From assembly GCA_964450865.1 (NCBI GenBank), contig CAYVHB010000038.1:1-27487 (forward strand): a stretch of 27,487 nucleotides of DNA. Direction: 5' to 3'. The DNA is from CAYVHB01 sp964450865. Its GTDB lineage: Bacteria > Bacillota > Clostridia > Saccharofermentanales > UBA5734. Shown here one piece after another: positions 24,435 through 27,487 of the stretch; position 1 is the first letter of the stretch; every line of letters starts with the position of its first letter. The notes beneath the pieces are model-generated. The model was given only the letters and a program-made list of their open reading frames with translations. It did not search any database and was not told the origin of the DNA. A program made the translations under genes and the position numbers.

Positions 24435-24469
24435 ACAGGGCCAGGCAAAGTGTTGCCTGGCCCTGTTTC
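24435..24469 (+). terminator. Strong hairpin between rsgI and the convergent ABC operon
   Basis: A perfect 14-bp stem (24435-24448 with 24453-24466) has an AGTG loop and is followed by TTTCC. It lies 21 bases after the rsgI stop and 24 bases before the end of the minus-strand permease gene. The modest T-run favours termination of the plus-strand transcript; blocking of the opposite transcript is also possible. Confidence 0.75.
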
Positions 24470-24492
24470 CTGGTCGGTTCAGCAGTGTTTGT

Positions 24493-25332
24493 TTAGCGCA
24501 GGCTGGTACGCCGGGCCAGCAAGTGGGCGGTTACGCCAAACAGCACGCCAATCATGACAAGGCCAAGCAGATAGCTCCCCGTCCCGATTATTACCTGGGT
24601 CTCGTCCGGATGCAGCAGTGATTGCAGCATCCCCTGATGAACCAGCCGGAAGCCGCGCGGTATTTCGTCCGGGCCGATTTGCATTTGAAAGCCCAGGGGT
24701 ACGGCGATCATCGCCAGTACGCCCAGCCCCTGCAGGACAATATTGGTAATCAGATAGACGACAATGGGACCGGCCAGACCCAGTTTGTGCAAACGGGCCG
24801 AGCTGCCAAGACTGATCGCAAAATAAAACTGGGCCATGGCATAGAGGGCCTGCACCAGCAGCAAGCCGACCAGAACGAAAAACAGGCTGTACAAAGTCGC
24901 CGGCTGCCAGCCCGTCACCTGAAGCAGCTGAGTCTGCAGGATCGCCAGCGTCAGGCCCCGGGACCGGGCCAGACTGGCTGCGATCCCGATGATTACGGCG
25001 ATCAGCACCGCATAGCTGAGGATAAACCAGGTAAATGACACGACAATCTTGCTGATCAGCAGATACGCCGGACGCACCGGCAGCGTCTGCATCAGATAGC
25101 CTTCGGCACCATAAAGATTACGGTAGTAGCGCACGACAACCAGCACATAAGTCAGGATGACCTCGGTGATCGCCAGCAGGATCAGCAGCACCATTGAAAG
25201 GCCAAACAACCAGCCGATGCCGATCTGGCTGATCCCATAGGTGACCAGGGCCATCACGGCCGTGGCCAGATAAACAAACGGCACAACCCGGCCGGTGGCC
25301 TTGATTTCATGTTTAAGCAATTTGGTCAACAT
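24493..25332 (-). CDS. ABC transporter permease, six-helix membrane protein
   Basis: A 279-residue hydrophobic protein with about six membrane segments. It begins with the amphipathic MLTKLLKHEIKATGR typical of ABC-2-like permeases that pair with small ATPases, and has the short cytoplasmic patch RNLYGAEGYLMQTLPV often seen in bacitracin/lantibiotic-type or YtrC-like permeases. An in-frame GTG lies at 25341, but the AAGAGGTG Shine-Dalgarno overlaps it and is correctly spaced for ATG 25332. It follows the ATPase gene after 14 bases and completes a GntR-ATPase-permease operon. Substrate unknown; cell-envelope stress or peptide export is a family-based guess. Confidence 0.82.
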   Translation of the reverse strand: MLTKLLKHEIKATGRVVPFVYLATAVMALVTYGISQIGIGWLFGLSMVLLILLAITEVILTYVLVVVRYYRNLYGAEGYLMQTLPVRPAYLLISKIVVSFTWFILSYAVLIAVIIGIAASLARSRGLTLAILQTQLLQVTGWQPATLYSLFFVLVGLLLVQALYAMAQFYFAISLGSSARLHKLGLAGPIVVYLITNIVLQGLGVLAMIAVPLGFQMQIGPDEIPRGFRLVHQGMLQSLLHPDETQVIIGTGSYLLGLVMIGVLFGVTAHLLARRTSLR

Positions 25333-25346
25333 CAAAAGCACCTCTT

Positions 25347-26054
25347 TCAGATAACGGTCCGAGTCCTGAAGACGTCCCGGAAAACGGCGTCAACGCTCTG
25401 GCCATAACGCTGGCGGATCGCATCAACATCGTCATACAGGATCAGCTCGCCAAAGCCCAGCAGGATCGCTGCGTCAAAGACACGCTCCACGTCCTGGATC
25501 AGGTGGGTAGCCAGGATCATCAGGGCATCTTCCTGATAATTGCTTAAAACCACATCGAGAATCGCACTGCGCGCGGCCGGATCAACGCCGCCCAACGGCT
25601 CGTCAAGCAAGTAAATCCTGGCCCGGCGGGCCATGACCAGGATCAGCTGCAACTTTTCCTGCATGCCCTTGGACATATCGCGGATCGGCTGCTTTAATTC
25701 GAGATTGAATTGCTTCAGCAAGACCTCGGCGCGCGACCGGTCAAAATCAGGATAAAAGTCAGTAAAAAAATCAAAGGCGTCAACGGGACGCATCCAGCCG
25801 CTCAGATAGGTTTTCTCCGGCAAATACGAAATCAGGCTGCGCGTGTGTATATCAGGCTGATGACCATCGATGCGGATCGTCCCGCGATAGTCGGCGATCA
25901 GGCCGGCCAGCAGCTTGAGCAGGGTGCTCTTGCCACAGCCATTGGGCCCGAGCAGGCCAATGATCCGGCCAGCCGGCAGGCTTAAGGTCAGCTGATTCAG
26001 GACCAGGTGCGGGCCATAGGCTTTGTTCAGGTTTTCAATTTCAATCAGGGCCAT
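25347..26054 (-). CDS. ABC transporter ATP-binding protein
   Basis: A 235-residue ATPase. Walker A GPNGCGKST is at 36-44, a degenerate signature MSKGMQEK at 127-134 (normally LSGGQ), Walker B IYLLDEP at 147-153, D-loop GGVDP and the switch histidine in ILATHLIQD. The degenerate signature is common in the YtrB/EcsA-like subfamily that works with ABC-2-type permeases. The start ATG overlaps the end of the GntR gene by 14 bases, with GGAG upstream, so translation is coupled. It powers the permease encoded next. Confidence 0.93.
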   Translation of the reverse strand: MALIEIENLNKAYGPHLVLNQLTLSLPAGRIIGLLGPNGCGKSTLLKLLAGLIADYRGTIRIDGHQPDIHTRSLISYLPEKTYLSGWMRPVDAFDFFTDFYPDFDRSRAEVLLKQFNLELKQPIRDMSKGMQEKLQLILVMARRARIYLLDEPLGGVDPAARSAILDVVLSNYQEDALMILATHLIQDVERVFDAAILLGFGELILYDDVDAIRQRYGQSVDAVFRDVFRTRTVI

Positions 26055-26433
26055 TTGTTATCACTCCATTCTCTGGGCCGAAGCGTCCCATCAGCAAAGC
26101 CTGCAGTTGCGCCTGATCATAGCCCAGTTCACGCATCTGGGCCAGAAACCGCTCAACCAGTTGTCCGGCCAGCTGATCACGGACGGCGGCGATGCGCCGC
26201 GTGTCAGTCGTGATGAAGCGGCCGCTGGTCCGCTCCGTATAGGCCAGGCCTTCCCGCTCCAGTTCGCTGAGCGAGCGCTGGACCGTGTTGGGATTAACCC
26301 CATAGCTCAGGGCCAGCTCGCGCACGCTGGCGACCCGTTCACCCGGAGCCCAGCTGCCGCCAGCGATATTCTGCCGGAACAGCTGCAGCAGCTGCAGATA
26401 AATCGGCGTCTGGCTATCAAATTCATAGCTCAA
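26041..26433 (-). CDS. GntR-family regulator, YtrA type
   Basis: A 130-residue regulator. An N-terminal winged helix-turn-helix occupies residues 1-75 (TPIYLQLLQLFRQNIAGG, RVASVRELALSYGVNPNTVQRSLSELEREG), followed by only about 50 residues. This short effector part is typical of the YtrA subfamily, which represses its own ABC transporter operon. GGAGAAC lies just before the ATG. It is first in the operon with the ATPase and permease. Its operator may be one of the palindromes upstream (26481-26490 or 26663-26692), by inference from autoregulation in the family. Confidence 0.92.
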   Translation of the reverse strand: MSYEFDSQTPIYLQLLQLFRQNIAGGSWAPGERVASVRELALSYGVNPNTVQRSLSELEREGLAYTERTSGRFITTDTRRIAAVRDQLAGQLVERFLAQMRELGYDQAQLQALLMGRFGPENGVITNGPD

Positions 26434-26480
26434 GAGAATCGTTCTCCTTTCCCTGCATCGTTACCTGTCAAGGTGGATTG

Positions 26481-26490
26481 ATTGATCAAT
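26481..26490. promoter_or_regulatory. Small palindrome upstream of the GntR gene
   Basis: ATTGATCAAT is a perfect 10-bp palindrome about 48 bases before the GntR start. A TACAAT on the minus strand at 26502-26497 could be a -10 box, though its -35 is weak. Candidate operator or promoter area; the rest of 26434-26660 shows no credible gene. Confidence 0.3.
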
Positions 26491-26662
26491 TGGCCGATTG
26501 TACCCTGATTCGCATCCAGTCTTGTACGATGGCCGGCTCGAACGATTGCCAGTTGCACGATAGTCGGCTTGAACATTTACCTCGCTGCATGCTGGCCGGC
26601 CTGAATAGAGAATTTTTACATGGATAAACAGGCTTCATGATTAGGCTGACGTAATGATTCAT

Positions 26663-26692
26663 TTGTATTATACTATTAATACAATAGTACAA
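26663..26692. promoter_or_regulatory. AT-rich nested palindromes with promoter-like boxes
   Basis: Two overlapping inverted repeats: TTGTATTA (26663-26670) with TAATACAA (26677-26684), and TACTATT (26671-26677) with AATAGTA (26683-26689). On the minus strand the site contains a perfect TATAAT with TTGACT 20 bases upstream. On the plus strand TATACT (26669-26674) pairs with CTGACG (26646-26651) at 17 bases. It may be a regulated promoter for the minus-strand GntR-ABC operon about 230 bases away. Confidence 0.45.
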
Positions 26693-26713
26693 AGTCAATG
26701 GCTTGTCAAGTAT

Positions 26714-26746
26714 AAAAAAACGCTCTCCGTACAGAGACAGAGAGCG
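26714..26746 (-). terminator. Intrinsic terminator of the VOC gene
   Basis: Read on the minus strand, a 7-bp stem (CGCTCTC with GAGAGCG, 12-base loop) is followed by seven T residues. It lies about 115 bases after the VOC stop and separates that gene from the GntR operon on the same strand. The 115 bases between show no gene. Confidence 0.82.
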
Positions 26747-26861
26747 CCTGTTCATGATTATATTTCAATGGCATTCCATTCGTTGCCACACAGATTATGG
26801 TCTGCTTATGATCCGCGGCGGAGGTCTAAATTCTGTTTGCAATTGAACGGCCTGCACTGGA

Positions 26862-27266
26862 TCAAGCCCAGACCAGTTGCCAGGTGACACCGAAACGGTC
26901 GGTGATCCAGGCGACTTTGCGCAATTCGTAAATTGGTTCAGGGCCCATGATGACCTGGCCGCCGGCAGACAGTCCGGAAAACAAACGGTTGAACTCTGCT
27001 TCATCGGCACAGTCGACGTACAGGGAAATACCCCAGCTCACAGGCGGCGCGTAGGCGGCATCAATATCCATCGCCATGAATGACTGCCCTTTCAGGACGA
27101 AGTCACCGTGCAGGATCTTGCCCGGTTCACCCCGGTCGTCAGGCCCAAAACGGGAAATGTCGCGAATGCCAGCTGCCGGAAAGAGGCCCACATAGAAACT
27201 CATCGCTGCTTCCGCAGTACCCGGAAACGTCAGGAACGGGACTATCGGGTTAGATCCATCAGCCAT
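26862..27266 (-). CDS. VOC-family (PhnB/glyoxalase-like) protein
   Basis: A 134-residue protein of the vicinal-oxygen-chelate fold, PhnB/'3-demethylubiquinone methyltransferase-like' branch. It has PFLTFPGTAEAAMSFYVGLFP at the N-terminus (20 or so residues) and ends with DRFGVTWQLVWA, the usual closing of this family. Members bind small ligands or metals; despite the family name they are not proven methyltransferases, and no specific reaction can be assigned. An in-frame TTG at 27272 exists, but ATG 27266 has GGGGAG nine bases upstream and is preferred. It has its own downstream terminator and no operon partner in view. Confidence 0.88.
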   Translation of the reverse strand: MADGSNPIVPFLTFPGTAEAAMSFYVGLFPAAGIRDISRFGPDDRGEPGKILHGDFVLKGQSFMAMDIDAAYAPPVSWGISLYVDCADEAEFNRLFSGLSAGGQVIMGPEPIYELRKVAWITDRFGVTWQLVWA

Positions 27267-27435
27267 TTTCAATATCTCCCCATCATACTTGCTGTTGTCA
27301 TATTGCCAATTGTTACGATTCTGTGTTCCCCGCGTCTAGATCAATGTCTGTGCGACACCGGGCAGCCGGATCGCTACAAAGACTCTGTGTGTTCGAGATC
27401 GCAGCTTTCGAGATTGTAACGATCAGCGATAACAA

Positions 27436-27463
27436 CCGGCAATGCTGCCGGCGCCTTCTTTTT
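27436..27463 (+). terminator. Terminator-like hairpin near the window end
   Basis: CCGGCA (27436-27441) pairs with TGCCGG (27446-27451) around ATGC, followed by CGCCTTCTTTTT. No plus-strand gene precedes it within the window. The rest of 27267-27487 holds only a pair of imperfect direct repeats (ATTGTTACGAT near 27308 and ATTGTAACGAT near 27413) and no gene. Confidence 0.45.
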
Positions 27464-27487
27464 CCACTGCAGGCGGGTCTCGGCAAC

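Noticed and set aside
26486..26887. Small ORFs on both strands around the nested palindrome
   Set aside because: They run through a palindrome and a clear terminator and show no coding character.

Overview
The window looks like a chromosomal piece of a GC-rich, anaerobic, Gram-positive (Bacillota/Clostridia-like) bacterium. Three things point there: a selenium-linked purine-catabolism cluster of the kind found in gut and fermentative anaerobes, a SigI/RsgI sigma/anti-sigma pair, and a CsoR-controlled copper ATPase. Strong GGAGG ribosome sites and frequent 4-8 bp gene overlaps fit this. Species cannot be named from the sequence.

Region 1 (1-16098, + strand) is an eleven-gene catabolic cluster: dihydropyrimidinase-like hydrolase (hydA), YgeW carbamoyltransferase, a fold-type II PLP enzyme, carbamate kinase, a threonine-synthase-like PLP enzyme, YgeY M20 hydrolase, SsnA amidohydrolase, YgfK iron-sulfur/flavoprotein, and a three-subunit molybdenum hydroxylase (FAD, 2Fe-2S and Mo subunits). 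It matches the conserved anaerobic purine/urate degradation cluster known from E. coli (ygeW-ygeX-ygeY-hyuA-yqeA and ygfK-ssnA-ygfM-xdhD) and gut Clostridia. The expected logic is that the hydroxylase and YgfK do redox chemistry on the purine ring, SsnA/HydA/YgeY hydrolyse rings and amides, YgeW releases carbamoyl phosphate, carbamate kinase makes ATP from it, and PLP enzymes deaminate the remaining carbon skeleton. Two departures stand out. No recognisable YgeX (diaminopropionate ammonia-lyase) is present, but two other fold-type II PLP enzymes are. YgfK has lost its Rossmann glycines and most of its NAD(P)H/FAD module.

Region 2 (16099-19010, +) is a small transcription unit with its own promoter region (inverted repeat, TATAAT box, exact 19-bp tandem repeat). 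It encodes a four-helix membrane protein of unknown function and two tandem paralogous short-chain dehydrogenases, closed by a palindrome, 12-bp tandem repeats and a strong terminator.

Region 3 (19011-22031, +) is a copper-efflux unit: CsoR-type operator, copA P1B-ATPase, then csoR with an unusual N-terminal extension. Region 4 (22080-24470, +) is sigI-rsgI. rsgI is interrupted by a 100-N assembly gap whose two flanks are the same 55 bp; collapsing the duplicate restores one intact 468-residue frame.

Region 5 (24493-26433, - strand) is a YtrA-type GntR regulator, ABC ATPase and ABC permease in one operon, converging on rsgI across a strong hairpin. Region 6 (26434-27487) holds an AT-rich nested palindrome, a minus-strand terminator and a minus-strand VOC-family gene; the last ~220 bases hold only a terminator-like hairpin. 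No tRNA, rRNA, CRISPR array, transposase or phage gene was recognised.
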